Source: Reclinomonas americana ATCC 50394 (taxonomy: Eukaryota; Jakobida; Jakobea; Jakobida). Taken from it: a stretch of 50,611 nucleotides of DNA. The notes below the pieces were generated by a model. That model did not search any database. It was not told where the DNA came from and saw only the letters and a list, made by a program, of their open reading frames with translations. The position numbers were made by a program, and so were the translations under genes. The stretch spans positions 30,657-81,267 of the forward strand of contig PS015096.1 of the NCBI GenBank assembly GCA_048213135.1, given 5' to 3'. This document shows positions 35,448 through 46,658 of the stretch, one piece after another (the first letter of the stretch is position 1; each line of letters opens with the position of its first letter).

Positions 35448-38400
35448 ATGTCACTCTACAGTCGACGGCGAGCGGGTTCCGCCGCCCCGGCTCCTCTCTC
35501 CGACGCCGTGTCGACTCCCTCTGGATCCACTCAGCGACCGCAAGCTACACCTCTCTCCGCGCAGATGAGCCACATGCGCATCATGCGCGCGTCGCCCTCG
35601 GTCTACTCATCACCCAAGACGCCGGCGACCTACATTGCAAGTTCCTCACCCGGAGCCTCAGTTCAGTTCACTTGCTCTCTCTCACTCTCTCTCTCACTCA
35701 TTAACACTTGACTGACTTAACTCGTCGTCGCTCAGCCACCACTGTCGCAGCGGCATGATGATCAACAGCAACAGCAGCAGCAGCCACCAGCAGCACCACA
35801 AGAGGAACGCAAGCGGAATCGCTCAGTGGCAGCGTTTCTGTTCGCCGCGGCCGTGGCCAGTCAGGAGGGCAAGCTGCAGAGCACACCGAGTGCACGCGAC
35901 CTGCTGCTGGCCGAGAGACAGACGTGCGGCTCTCTCTCCTCTTTGTGTACGCTCACGCCCTCCGCTGATCTTCTCTGTCTTTCTGGGCGTAGATACATGG
36001 GATCGCCAGTGGCCACCGCAACGCGTCTGTCACCCTTGGCGGCCGCCGCACAGCTGCCACCGCGCTTGACGTCGGTCCTGGTGCAGTCCAAGTTGCTGGA
36101 CGATGTGGTCGACGAAGTGTGCAACAGTGACGATGACGACGACGACGATGCTGCGGCTGGGATCATTCGTGACGATGGCGACGACGGCGACGATGATGTG
36201 GGAACGAGCAGTCGGAAGACAGTTGGTGGTGGCAGTGGTATTGAGCGTGACGACGATGGTGAGCCGTTCTTCTTCTTCCGCGAGCACGCACCGCGGCCGG
36301 CGTCGGCTATATCGACGGCGTCGGCGACGCGCCCGACGTGGTGGCGCATCAAGAGTCGATCGACACCGCTTGCTGTCTCCTCGGCCACTGCTGTCGCTTC
36401 GCCGACGTCGACCACGCTGCTCAGTGCCACCGCTCGGCGACAGCTGGTGAGCACCGGCACCAATGCCAAGTCGTTGATCCGACGCGCCACCTCGGCCGTG
36501 TCTCGTGGCTCCCCTTCGTCGGCATCGTCCGCATCGTCGCCGGCGTCGTCGGCGTCGGTGATTATGGAGGCTGCCGCCGTCTCCACCACCAAACAGCCGC
36601 GCACCAGCCAGTGGTGGCTGGCTGCCCAACGAGAACCACCGCCGGTGACGCCGCAAATGTCGTCCACCCCGCTGCTGTCCACGTTTGACCTCGACGGTCT
36701 GCTGCCATCGACTCCCGGTGGAGGTGCGTGCGAACAGAAAGAGAGAAGTGGACAGAAGAGCTGACACGTTGCATTTCGTCGACGCAGGCTCCACTTTCCT
36801 CACCGATCTCGACCACCTGGGCCCGGAAGAGGAGACGCTGTCGTCCATGTCGCAGTCCATGACCACGGTGCAGTCCTTGTCGACCATGAGCAAGACGCCG
36901 GCGCGGCGTGCACACGCTGTGACTCACGACATTGCACAAGTGATTCGTTGCGTTGGTACTTCGCTACCCCTCACGTGGTACTTTTTGGTGCCTCCTGTGA
37001 CTGACTCGGGCCGCAGATGAGGTGGAGGAGATGCAGCGCTCGCTCAACAGCGGCAACATCCCCGATCGCCTCATTCCCGACCACGTGCATCGCCAGCCAG
37101 CACTGCTGGCCAGCATGTCGTCGCACCACGGACATCGCGGCTCGGTGGTGCAGGGTGCGGGTAATACACCGGGACCTGCGACCGGTGGGACGCCGGGAAA
37201 GCGCCCCCGTGCTCGATCGGCTTCCATCATGTCGCGACGCTCACGGCGCAGGACTATTTCACCTCGTGCGGTGGGCTCGGACGACGAAGGCGGTGGTGGA
37301 ACGGAGATGCTGGTCGACATGAGTTTCGAGGACAGTCACCGACGCGGCCCGCAACACGTCAATCTCAAGGAGCGTGTCAACTCTCGCTTGGATCTGTACT
37401 TGCACGATGAGGAGGCGGCCAAGGTGTTTCTCAAGCGCACACTGGAAATGGAGGAGGATGTTGCGTGTACTCGTACCCGAATACCACCTTTCTCTACACC
37501 TTTCTCTACTCCGCGTATTTGTACTCAATACCCCTCCCCCCCCCCCCCCCCTACACAGCGTCGCAAGCAGCGCCTATTACGTCCGGTCTCGGCCAATGCC
37601 ATCTATCGGAACACCAAGTCAGTGGTTGATCGCAGCCCGGAGCGTCGGCAGCAGATCGAGCAAGCCAAGGCGGAGCGTACGCGGCAACATGCAGAGGACA
37701 CGGCGCGAATGCATGCGGAGCGTGTGGCTGCGCGCCTGCAGCATCATCAGGAGACGGTGGCGCGCGTCGAGCAACGGCAACAGCAGTTCGAGGAGGAGTC
37801 GAAGCGGGCGCAATTCATTCGACGACTGCGACCACAGATCAAGACGTGGCTGGCACTGGCGAACCTGGCCGTGCGACTCGAATTCATGAGCGACCGTCTC
37901 AACGAGTTGCGCAAGGAGTGGAAGGAGGCTCGCATGCGCGAGTGGGCCGCTCGTGTCATCCAGGAGCGCTTCTTCCCGGTGGTCAAGGCGCGCGGCATGC
38001 TCGTGATTCGGCGGGCGATGAAGGTGCTTGGCCGCAACATGTGGCGTGCCATGCTTAAAGTACGCCTCATGCGCAAGCGGCGTGCGGTCGAGCTCATTCG
38101 CTTCTATATCTCGGGCCTGTCACACACTCGCAAGTTCGTCACGGCGGTGGAGGCCTTTGCGCGGTCAGTGCGTTTCGTGCAACGTGTGGTGCGCGAGTAC
38201 GTGGCGAAGAGGAGAGCCAACATTGCACTCAATGTGGAGGTGAGAGAGGCTGTTTTTTTGCATGCTGTGCTGGCGCAAGAGAGCACCACTGACGCGACTT
38301 GTGTGCTGAGCAGAAGGTGTTGATGTACCTGCGCGTGCTGCATAAGCTTTCGGTGCGCGCATCGCAGACGCTGGAGTGGGCACCCAACGACGTGGAGGTG

Positions 38401-39114
38401 CCGTATGCGCTGCTGGTCCGTCGACTGCAAATTGACGAGGCCGCCGTGGATCATTTCCGTAGCAAGCTGCTGACCATGACACCGCCGACGCACCAGATCA
38501 CCCGGTGAGTGAGTGTTGTCGCTTGTCCATGACCTGTGTGTGCGTATACGTTGCTCACACCAGGAGACAGAGTCGACGTGCAGGAGGCGGTACACACCTT
38601 GTCTATCGAGCATCGGCATGCGGTGGTGCAGGAGCAGCTGGAGTGGGAGCGTGAGCGTGACGAGTTGATTCGTGAATCCGTTGATCGAACCATGGCTGAA
38701 CGCCGCCGAGAAGAGGCACTGCGGATGCTGGCAACTGGTGGCGATTCCGAAGGTGGAGCCGGTTCTTCCGGCGGTGGTGGCGCGCCGTCTTCCATGTACT
38801 CCACGTCGGCTGAGGCCGAGGAGTCGCTCGTCAAAGTTCTCCGAATGGCCTCCGACTCGCTGATGCGACGCACGAGGCCGTCACAACGAATCGTCTTCAA
38901 CGAGGACGACTGCGCCGAGGTGTGTCATTCTTTTGCTTACATGTCCGCTCGCGATCGGCAGTATCTCACTGCATGCCAGGTCATCAATCGCCTCATCACG
39001 CTCGTACGAGAGCGCAACTTGGTCGCCGCTGCAAACGCACGTGAGACCCGACGATCGATTGATAATCAGTCGCCATCATCCAGCATGAGTGGGAGCATGA
39101 GTGGGAATGGGTAA
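35448..39114 (+). CDS. IQ-like helical protein B (paralogue of the gene at 30443)
   Basis: About 1,000 residues; ATG 35448 (MSLYSRRRAG), stop TAA 39112-39114. The N-terminal half is Ser/Ala-rich with a poly-Gln run (35763-35780) and an acidic Asp run (36127-36150). The conserved half contains PQHVNLKERVNSRLDLYLHD (37340), SANAIYRNTKSVVDRSPERR (37600), a basic-acidic coiled coil (37650-37810), RRLRPQIKTWLALANLAVRL, AARVIQERFFPVVKARGML (37950, IQ-like), MRKRRAVELIRFYISGLSHT, FVQRVVREYVAKRRANI (38170, IQ-like) and KVLMYLRVLHKLSVRASQTL (38315). The tail is helical. Introns at 36951 and 37461 start GTTGCG. Likely a calmodulin- or centrin-binding cytoskeletal protein (inference only). The partner on the minus strand has the same block order. 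Confidence 0.8.
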
Positions 39115-39256
39115 AGAAAGGCAATCAGTTGTCGCATCTTTTTTCGGTGGATTGGTCCGTCGCCCAACACACCGTCTTCGCATCTCGCCCCGCACGCACA
39201 CAAAGCCCTTGACCTTTAACCCAACGGAATCACACACAACACAATCGCCGATCGTC

Positions 39257-41423
39257 ATGTCAGGAAAGCATTCGGTCAGTGCGCAGCGCGACCGACTTGC
39301 TCGTGTCACTTGTCTCTGCCACCTCTCTCTTTCTCCTTTCCTCTCCGCTGCCTCTCCTCTTCCCCACACCATCGCACGGCGCACTACAGCGTCTGCTAGT
39401 CACCGCTGCCTCCACCAAGTCACACAGTTAACTTGATTCCTTCTCATGGTGTGTGTGTGTGCGCGAATCTTGACAGTCGCCGACACATGGAGGAGGCAAG
39501 GCACCGTCACAGTCGCACGAGGATCGCCACCGTCGTGTGCACGCCGACACCACCAAGGCTGCATCGTCGCCGACACGCTTCGACGACGAGGGCGACGATG
39601 ATTATGAGCGCAAGGCACGCGGAAGACGTGGTGGTTCTCATGACGGCGACGACAATCCGAACGCTGACATTTGCCGGATTCTCGACGGTGAGCTTTCACT
39701 TGCCACGCGCCACGTGCGGCTGGTGCGTGGATCGCTCACTGACGGAGGGTATGGGGGGGAATAGAGATGTCGGAGGTGGAGGCTGCCAAGGGCGAGCACT
39801 GGCGTTCCCTGGCGTATCATCGGGTTCGTGTTTGCAGAAGGCCAGCTTGCAGGGCGACTAACTTTGGCTCACGCTTCTCTCATCGTTGTGGTATACCTGT
39901 AGGCGTCACGCAAGCTGGCGTCGCTGCCGTATCGCATCGAGTCGGTGAGTGGTGAAGTTGTCGTCGATCGTGCTTGAGGAGACAGGTGGCTGAATTTTTG
40001 TGGATTCTTCGCAGGGCGATGAGGCGCAAGAGGTGATCGCTTGAGTCTCTCCTCACCAACTTGTGGTATCTGTAACACTCAATGCGTGTTCAGCTCGACA
40101 CCATCGGACCGAGCATCGGTGCCAAGATCGACGAGATTCTGCATACGGGCACTCTGAAAAAGTATGCATTCCTCTCGTTTTTCTGTGTCAGACTGCATGA
40201 GCTGATGCGTGCGACACACTCGCGCAGACTGGAAGAGGAGGGCTCGTCGGAGAACATCAAAGCGTATCGCGACCTGATGCGAGTGCACGGCATCGGGCCG
40301 ATCAAAGCACACCAGCTGGTGGCGGGTGGGATTCGCTCGGTATCGGAGCTACTCGAGCATCCCGAGTTGCTCAATCGACGACAGCGCGTTGGTGCGTGAC
40401 TACAATCGCCCATATGCTCGGAAAGAGGTGTCATGCTCATCGCCGACTCCCTTTTGCAGGTCTGCAACATCTGGAGGACTTTGACCGGCCGATTGGCCGG
40501 CACGAGATCGCCAAGATCGAGGCAGCACTGGAGCAGACGGCGATGGAGGCGCTCGGGCCTGGCGCGCGCTTCGAACTGGTGGGCGAGTACCGACGCCACG
40601 AGGAACCGCTGACGCGAGTGGACGTGCTGATTGCACATCCGGATTTCGTATCGGAAGGCGGTCGACCGGCCACGCACAACGCAACTGGCACCGAGCTGCT
40701 GCGCCGGTACTTGCGCGAGCTGCATCAGCGTGGCATCATCACGGCCGACATTACCGACAATCCACAATCCAAGTACATCGGCGTGTGCCACGACGTTGCG
40801 TGTGGGACCAGTTGTAACGCATACTCCGTCGTACCCACCCATGTGCTTCCTCCGCTCCCACAGCCGAACGGTTCCGACATGATGAAGTACCACCCGATCA
40901 TGAGTTGTGTTTCCTCCCGCACTCGTCGCCTGAACGAAGCCTGTCGCTAACTCGGTGTATCTCCTGCAGTCCGCATCATCCCGTACGATCGTTGCGCGGA
41001 CTCCCACAGCGTCGCCCTGCGCTGCAGTCTCCTGCGTACTCACACGCCACAAAACAGAGTATTACGCGGCACTGGTCGGCCTCACCGGAAGCCAGGACTT
41101 CAACATGCAGCTGCGCCGAGTGGCCAAGAACAAGGGCTACCTGCTCGACGACTACGGCCTCTTCAGGCGCAACGCCGACGGCTCAGTGGTCAGTCACTGT
41201 CTGTCGCACACAAGAACTCACTATTGCCTCACACATTCGCGCACACACACAGGGTCCCGCGGAGCCGATCGAGAGCGAGCGTGACATCTTTGACAAGCTC
41301 GGCGTGGAGTTCACCTACACCCCGCTGCTGTGGCAAGAACACGAGGGCGAGGAGGGACACACGGCGCACAAAAAGTCATCGCACCACCACGCCAGCGGCA
41401 GCTCACACGAACAAGTGCAGTAA
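39257..41423 (+). CDS. DNA polymerase beta-like family X protein, catalytic Asp residues lost
   Basis: ATG 39257, stop TAA 41421-41423; about 430 residues. After a short disordered start come the 8-kDa lyase domain (ICRILDEMSEVEAAKGEHWR, SRKLASLPYRIESGDEAQE) and helix-hairpin-helix motifs (LDTIGPSIGAKIDEIL, 40100-40145; MRVHGIGPIKAHQLV, 40280-40320). The fingers, palm and thumb follow (QRVGLQHLEDFDRPIGRHEI; DVLIAHPDFVSEGG; RIIPYDQYYAALVGLTGSQD; ESERDIFDKLGVEFTY). The lyase Lys (Lys72 of human Pol beta) is kept in AKIDEIL. In the palm the GSFRRG...GDMDV motif reads GEYRRH...TRVDV, so the first metal-binding Asp (190) is Arg while Asp192 remains. In RxDIRLIP the Asp (256) is replaced by Met or Ser in either possible splice. 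Expected role: base-excision repair lyase without polymerase activity (inference). Confidence 0.88.
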
Positions 41424-41499
41424 CACACGGCCTGTACACAGATGACAACAGACATAGGGAGAGAGAGAAAGAGAGAGCGTTCGCAATGCACACTCGCTG

Positions 41500-41836
41500 C
41501 TATGACTTGCTGCTGCTGTTCTCGTCGCCAATCATGCGCTGGCCGAGTCCCGAGCGATCCTTGTCGAATGATGAGTTCGGATGCAGCGACTGCACAAACT
41601 GCCACTGCTCCCGTGTGAGTGGAGGCGCACGTGCGTTCAACAGTGCCGACTCCTGTGCATCGTGCAAGCGAATGCCCGTCTCCCGTCGACCGTCCACCTG
41701 GAATCAGCGTGAGTGCGAAAGAGAGAGAGTGAGAGAGACAGAAGCACTGACTGACCTCCAAGACCCACTTGGTGAGGCCACCAGCACCTAATATGATGCC
41801 GAGCACAATGGCCACTTGTCTGGGTGACGCGTTCAT
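41500..41836 (-). CDS. Small single-pass membrane protein (92 aa)
   Basis: Two exons: ATG 41836, MNASPRQVAIVLGIILGAGG then LTKWVLE, an intron with GTCAGT donor, and VDGRRETGIRLHDAQESALL down to TAG at 41500-41502. One N-terminal hydrophobic helix (residues about 7-22) is followed by a charged helical tail (LTREQWQFVQSLHPNSSFDK) and a Ser-rich end. Size and form resemble small mitochondrial or ER membrane proteins, but I do not recognise a family. The start sits 66 bp from the start of the divergent Rpp21-like gene. Its stop is 76 bp from that of the Pol X gene, tail-to-tail. Confidence 0.75.
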
Positions 41837-41902
41837 CACGCGCTCACACTCACACACGGAGAAAGAGAGTCCTGCCTGTGTCCTCCTTCCTTCACTCTTC
41901 GC
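41837..41902. promoter_or_regulatory. 66-bp divergent promoter
   Basis: The whole space between two start codons on opposite strands. It contains CTCACACTCACACACGGAGAAAG and a CCTCCTTCC tract. Transcription start sites of the two genes must lie here or overlap the opposite gene. Confidence 0.5.
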
Positions 41903-42791
41903 ATGCAGCACGACAGGCTTCTGAGTGAGTTTCTCTTTGCGGCCGCACACGCCACAGTGTGCACAAGTCCATACGTGTCGCATCATCTCAGGCAAGTCTC
42001 TCTCTCTCTCTCTCTCTCTCTCTTCCGCCTCTCACTGTGCACGCACCTGCAGTCGTCTCTGTCGCGACACGCTGCTCAAGAACAACATTGGTGCGTTGTT
42101 CTGCTCTCACACACGCGCCTCACTCTTCCCCTCACACGCCTGCACAGTTGTGCCACGAGTGATTCGCGAACACATGTGTGTGCACTGTGGAGGCCTTTTG
42201 ATCGCCGGCCTCACGTGTGAGACGCGCATTCGGCAGCACAAGAAGGCAACAAAGGCCTCCTCCACTGGCGAGTCGCCCAAGCAGCGCAGCATGTCGAAGA
42301 AGGCCAAGCGGAGGAGGAAACGCGGCAATGTGGTGGTGCGCAACTTGTGCCCTCACCGCTGCTGCTGCTGCTGTCTCGCTGTCTGTTGCTCACTGAAGCG
42401 CGTGTAGAGGATGCGCTGTGCAGTGTGCGATCATGTGAGCGAGTTGCCGGGCAAGTCGGTGAAGCGACCCAAGCGAGCAGCAGCCGCAGTGGTGCCGAGT
42501 ACACCACAAAAGGTGCCGTCGACACCGCTCAAGGTGCACACGCCGAGTACGCCGGCGTTGCAGCAGCTGCCAGCACCGCCACCGCCATCGCCGTCGCCGG
42601 TTGTGGCGCTGTTTGCGTCGCCTGCCACGCCCATTAACATGGCCGCAGCTGTGGACGGGAAGAGGCGTTCGCGGTCGGCACGAAAGGCAGCGGCGCAGGA
42701 GGAGCGCACACCGACAAAAGCCACCGCGGCCGGTGCCAGTGGACGTGCGCAGCTGTTGAGCTTTGTCAGTCAGGTGGTGTCTCCAAGATAG
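41903..42791 (+). CDS. RPP21: RNase P/MRP protein subunit, Rpr2/Rpp21/SNM1 family
   Basis: Rpp21/Rpr2 is a zinc-binding protein of nuclear RNase P, which trims the 5' leader of tRNA precursors. ATG 41903; exons join as DRLLSEFLFAAAHATVC, RLCRDTLLKNNIVVPRVIRE, HMCVHCGGLLIAGLTCETRI, KKAKRRRKRGNVVVRNL and MRCAVCDHVSELPGKSVKR, with TAG at 42789-42791. The paired CxxC knuckles (CVHC and CAVC) and the preceding two-helix region match the family. The tail is Thr/Pro-rich with repeated VPSTP/KVHTPSTP units, longer than usual. The first intron has a GC donor (AG then GCAAGT, 41991) and holds a CT microsatellite. Rpr2 and SNM1 cannot be separated with certainty by eye. Confidence 0.82.
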
Positions 42792-43115
42792 AATAATAAC
42801 AACACGCACTTTCACTCTCATTGTGCTCCGCACACATAAACACCACCACCATCACACACTAAAACACGACGATGAACAAAAAAACACACGCTGCGCCGCA
42901 CCAGTACCCACCGTGGCGCGTCAAGCAAAAACAGATATTGTTACCTAGACAGAGGAAGAAGAGAGATAGAGAGCCAAAATTATGAAGAAGAGAGAAGGAT
43001 CGAGGCCCCAATTGCGAAATAAAAAAGAACACACTGGCACCATGCAAAACTCGAACGGGAAGCACGCATATTAGAAAGGTGCTGGTCCCCGCACGTCCCA
43101 CACTGCCCGCTCCCA
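42792..43115. other. Tail-to-tail spacer, no gene seen
   Basis: A-rich sequence holding the 3' UTRs of the Rpp21-like gene (plus) and the deacetylase-like gene (minus). Candidate polyadenylation hexamers are AATAATAA near 42793 and AATAAA near 43017. Confidence 0.5.
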
Positions 43116-46100
43116 TTACCGCCCATCCCGCCGCAGACGGCCGAGCCGTGCGGCCTCCGCATACGCCTGGTCGTCCTCGGGCTCCACACCCTCCAGCGCC
43201 TCTCGGAAGGCACTGTCGTGCTCCCGTCGCGCCTCCTGCATGTGCTCACGAACACGCGGACCAATGCAGCGGCCCCAAACTTGCGACGACGACGATGATG
43301 ATGACGGTGTGCCGGTTGTAGAGCCACCGTTCGCGGCACTGCCTGTCGATGACTCAGTCGACGACGACGACGAAGATGATGACGACGACGAGGAAGACGA
43401 GCCGGGAGGCGCCGACGGTCGAGATTTCATGCCCTCCTGCAGGCGCACACCCGTGAGTGATGAGGAAAGGAAGGGAAAAGAAACAACAAAGGGAAGGGGA
43501 CGCACCAGTGCACAGTCGGAGAGCACGGGTGGCGCCGACCACTCGCGCGGTCGGATAATGTACTCGCGATCCGGCAACAACAACACCTTGTCGCCCACAC
43601 GCCCGGTAAACACCACCGATTCGGTGACACCGGGTCCGCGCTCCGACGGCCGACCGTCCAGGTCCACCACCTCCAGCGTCTGGCCCTTCCACTGCCACGC
43701 TGGCTCGTCTCCGCGCCACGTCTCGTCGTCGCCATCGTCGGTGTTCTCGCTGCGGTAAAAATCGGCGAGGTTCGGCAGCGAGAACGAAAGCGGCGTGTTC
43801 ATGTAGTTGCGCACACGGAAGTGNNNNNNNNNNNNNNNNNNNNATCGTGCCACGTCTCCATGCTCCATCCGCGCTCGCGCAGCTGATTCAGCTCCGACGA
43901 CGTCACAAAGACGACCTCCGGGTGATTGGCGCGCAGGTACTCCACCGTGCGCACAAACGCCGAGCGCATGTACGCAGTAAAGTGCTGCGAATAGATGCCG
44001 CGGATCCACGACTGGAGGTGCCACATGAGAATGGTAACGGCTGTCGCTCAATGACCTCGCTCAGCAAGTGCAGGCGCTCCTCGACCTCGAACTCGGGCCA
44101 AATAACATCCCACCGCACTCGATCCTGGTACGCCACGCGCGGTGGCACGTGCCACGGCAGCTGCACAGGCTCTGTCGGCAACTCGGGCGCTGGTTGTTGC
44201 TGCTGCTGTTGTTGTGACGATGAGCTGTCAGCCGGTGCCGGTGTATCGTGCTCCAACACACGGNNNNNNNNNNNNNNNNNNNNNNNNNNNNNNNNNNNNN
44301 NNNNNNNNNNNNNNNNNNNNNNNNNNNNNNNNNNNNNNNNNNNNNNNNNNNNNNNNNNNNNNNNNNNNNNNNNNNNNNNNNNNNNNNNNNNNNNNNNNNN
44401 NNNNNNNNNNNNNNNNNNNNNNNNNNNNNNNNNNNNNNNNNNNNNNNNNNNNNNNNNNNNNNNNNNNNNNNNNNNNNNNNNNNNNNNNNNNNNNNNNNNN
44501 NNNNNNNNNNNNNNNNNNNNNNNNNNNNNNNNNNNNNNNNNNNNNNNNNNNNNNNNNNNNNNNNNNNNNNNNNNNNNNNNNNNNNNNNNNNNNNNNNNNN
44601 NNNNNNNNNNNNNNNNNNNNNNNNNNNNNNNNNNNNNNNNNNNNNNNNNNNNNNNNNNNNNNNNNNNNNNNNNNNNNNNNNNNNNNNNNNNNNNNNNNNN
44701 NNNNNNNNNNNNNNNNNNNNNNNNNNNNNNNNNNNNNNNNNNNNNNNNNNNNNNNNNNNNNNNNNNNNNNNNNNNNNNNNNNNNNNNNNNCGATGGCCGC
44801 CGGCGCCGTCGGTCGAACTCGACTTGGAGGGTGCGGGCGGAAAGCGTGACGGTTTTGGCGATGCTGCCACGGGGGCCTTGCGCTTCGCGCGCAGTGACTC
44901 CGCCACCATGGCACTGATGCGACTGGCGGCTGCCTTGGCGGCAGTGGAACGCGGAGCCGGCGGCGGCACTGCAGCCACGTCAATGTAGGTCTCCGTGGCC
45001 CGCAAACCGAGTGCGTCCATGGCGTACGCCTGGTACGGGTGCGACACGTTGTGCGGGCAGTTCATCACTTGCGGCCGGTAGCCCCACAGCTTCTCAAACG
45101 TCTGCACGCCCGGCAAATGCCACTCGACCAGCTCCTCCACCGACTGCCACATTCAACGAGAGTACATCAGTACCTTCCCAAGCAGCAAGTAGCAGTCATT
45201 TGCTACACAGATACACACACGCACGCTGGTCCACAAACCTCAAAGTCCAGATTCTCGCTGCGCAACCCCGTGTACTCGCCCGAGCACACGATTCCGTATT
45301 TGAAACAGAGTCGAGCGGCCTTGTCGTTGTTCTTCAACAAGTTGACCCACTTGTGTGGCGCAATGTGCGAGCGGCCGTGATACTCGGGGTGCCAGACGCC
45401 ACGCCGGAACAGCAAATGGTACAGAGGTCGCAGATCGCCGCGCATGTACGGCAGACGCGAATGGCCGCCAGCCGAGTCATCCCATCGCAACTCGCGGTAT
45501 TCGCACTGCGGTGACTCCGGGCATCCCAACTCCTTCATCGCCTCCTGCACAGCACACGTCAGCCGGATCGCACGCCACAAAGAGAGAGAGAGCAACTTCA
45601 ATAAAAGAACGCAACGATATCAGGGCCGCCAACTACCCAAAACGGTGTAATCACCACCTGATGTCGATGCGACAGTGGCCGCCGCGGTGCCGAGCGATTC
45701 AGCCGCTCCATCGACGCCAACAGCGATGTGAGATCCTCCACACCCTCCAGCGACGCGTAACCCCACGCTGCACGCAGGCAAAGATGAGGGGGAAAACACA
45801 CAAAATCGTGCAATTCTCAACTCCTCACACACCCTTGTAGGTCTCCTCGCCCGGCAACCCCTGCTCCATCAACTCCTTGCGCATCTCCGGGCTGGAGAAG
45901 CGCGGCGCAGAGTCCGCCCAGTGACCCCAATCATCAGAGCTGATCACCACAAACCTGCACACACAAGACGAGCACGCATGAGTGCTGCAGTGACACGCGT
46001 AGATCACAAGTGCGAGCTTTCAACATGAACATGACGTGCTCGCCTAACACACACATGCACACACGCTCTCTCCTTGCTGCTGCTGCTGCTCACTGTGTCT

Positions 46101-46640
46101 GTTGTGTGCGTGTGTGTGGCGAGAGAGTGTGTGTCCAGCAACGCACTTTCGTCCGTGATAATGACGCGCGCCACTCGTCGCCGACTTGGCCCACTGCGGC
46201 GGAGGCGCCGACATTGCAATCTCCTCTGACAAGCGCATGGCGGCCGCAGAAGAAGCAGAAGAAGAGGAGGGCGGTGAGTGTGTAGTGGCGTCAAATGTCG
46301 CGCCGTTGTTGTTGTGGCCGACTGTGAGCCTGCCCATGGACACATGCAGGTACAGCAGCGACAGAGCCGCCACCACCGCCAGCATGGTGAGCACGCGCGA
46401 GCCTGGTCTGCGCGGGCACGAGGGGGCGCGACTGTGGCCGCGGCGGTTCAGGCGTCGCAGGCAGCTATCACTGCCGCCGCTCAACAGCTGCAGCAACTCC
46501 TGCTCATCGTCCGTGTCCTCCTCGCTGCCGCCACCCGGTGTGATGGCGACGTGCGAGGGCGGTGCGGCGACGCTGCTGCTGGTGGTGGTGGCGGTGTTGG
46601 TGGTCGCCCCGCCTTGCGTCGTGGTGGCCTGCGCGGCCAT
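43116..46640 (-). CDS. Type II membrane polysaccharide-deacetylase-like protein
   Basis: ATG 46640 (MAAQATTTQGG), TAA 43116-43118; about 800 residues. A Thr/Ser-rich cytosolic part ends in basic residues (RRPGSR) before one membrane helix (VLTMLAVVAALSLLYLHVSM, near 46380), so type II topology in Golgi or plasma membrane is likely. The lumenal part begins RFVVISSDDWGHWADSAPRF (45940), then GVEDLTSLLASMERL, HQVVITPFWVVGGPDIVAF and VWHPEYHGRSHIAPHKWVNL (45390). The DD and HxxxH pairs match the metal site of NodB-type deacetylases. C-terminal parts include MWHLQSWIRGIYSQHF and SETWHDHFRVRNYMNTP-like sequence, Gln7 near 44200, and a Ser run near 43390. Likely acts on an extracellular or cyst-wall glycan (inference). 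Two gaps interrupt it, and a one-base deletion is apparent near 44040. Confidence 0.72.
43824..43843. other. Placeholder gap (20 N)
   Basis: Codons on both sides (GAT ending the right contig, CAC starting the left on the minus strand) continue one frame, METWHD then HFRVRNYMN. Keeping 20 bases would shift the frame. Confidence 0.8.
44264..44790. other. Assembly gap (527 N) in the deacetylase-like gene
   Basis: The minus-strand frame DGAGGH ends with CG at 44791, and the next contig begins with C then CGTGTGTTG, giving RRVLEHDTPAP in frame. The true gap may be zero. Confidence 0.75.
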
Positions 46641-46658
46641 CGCCTCCAAATCCGGTGT

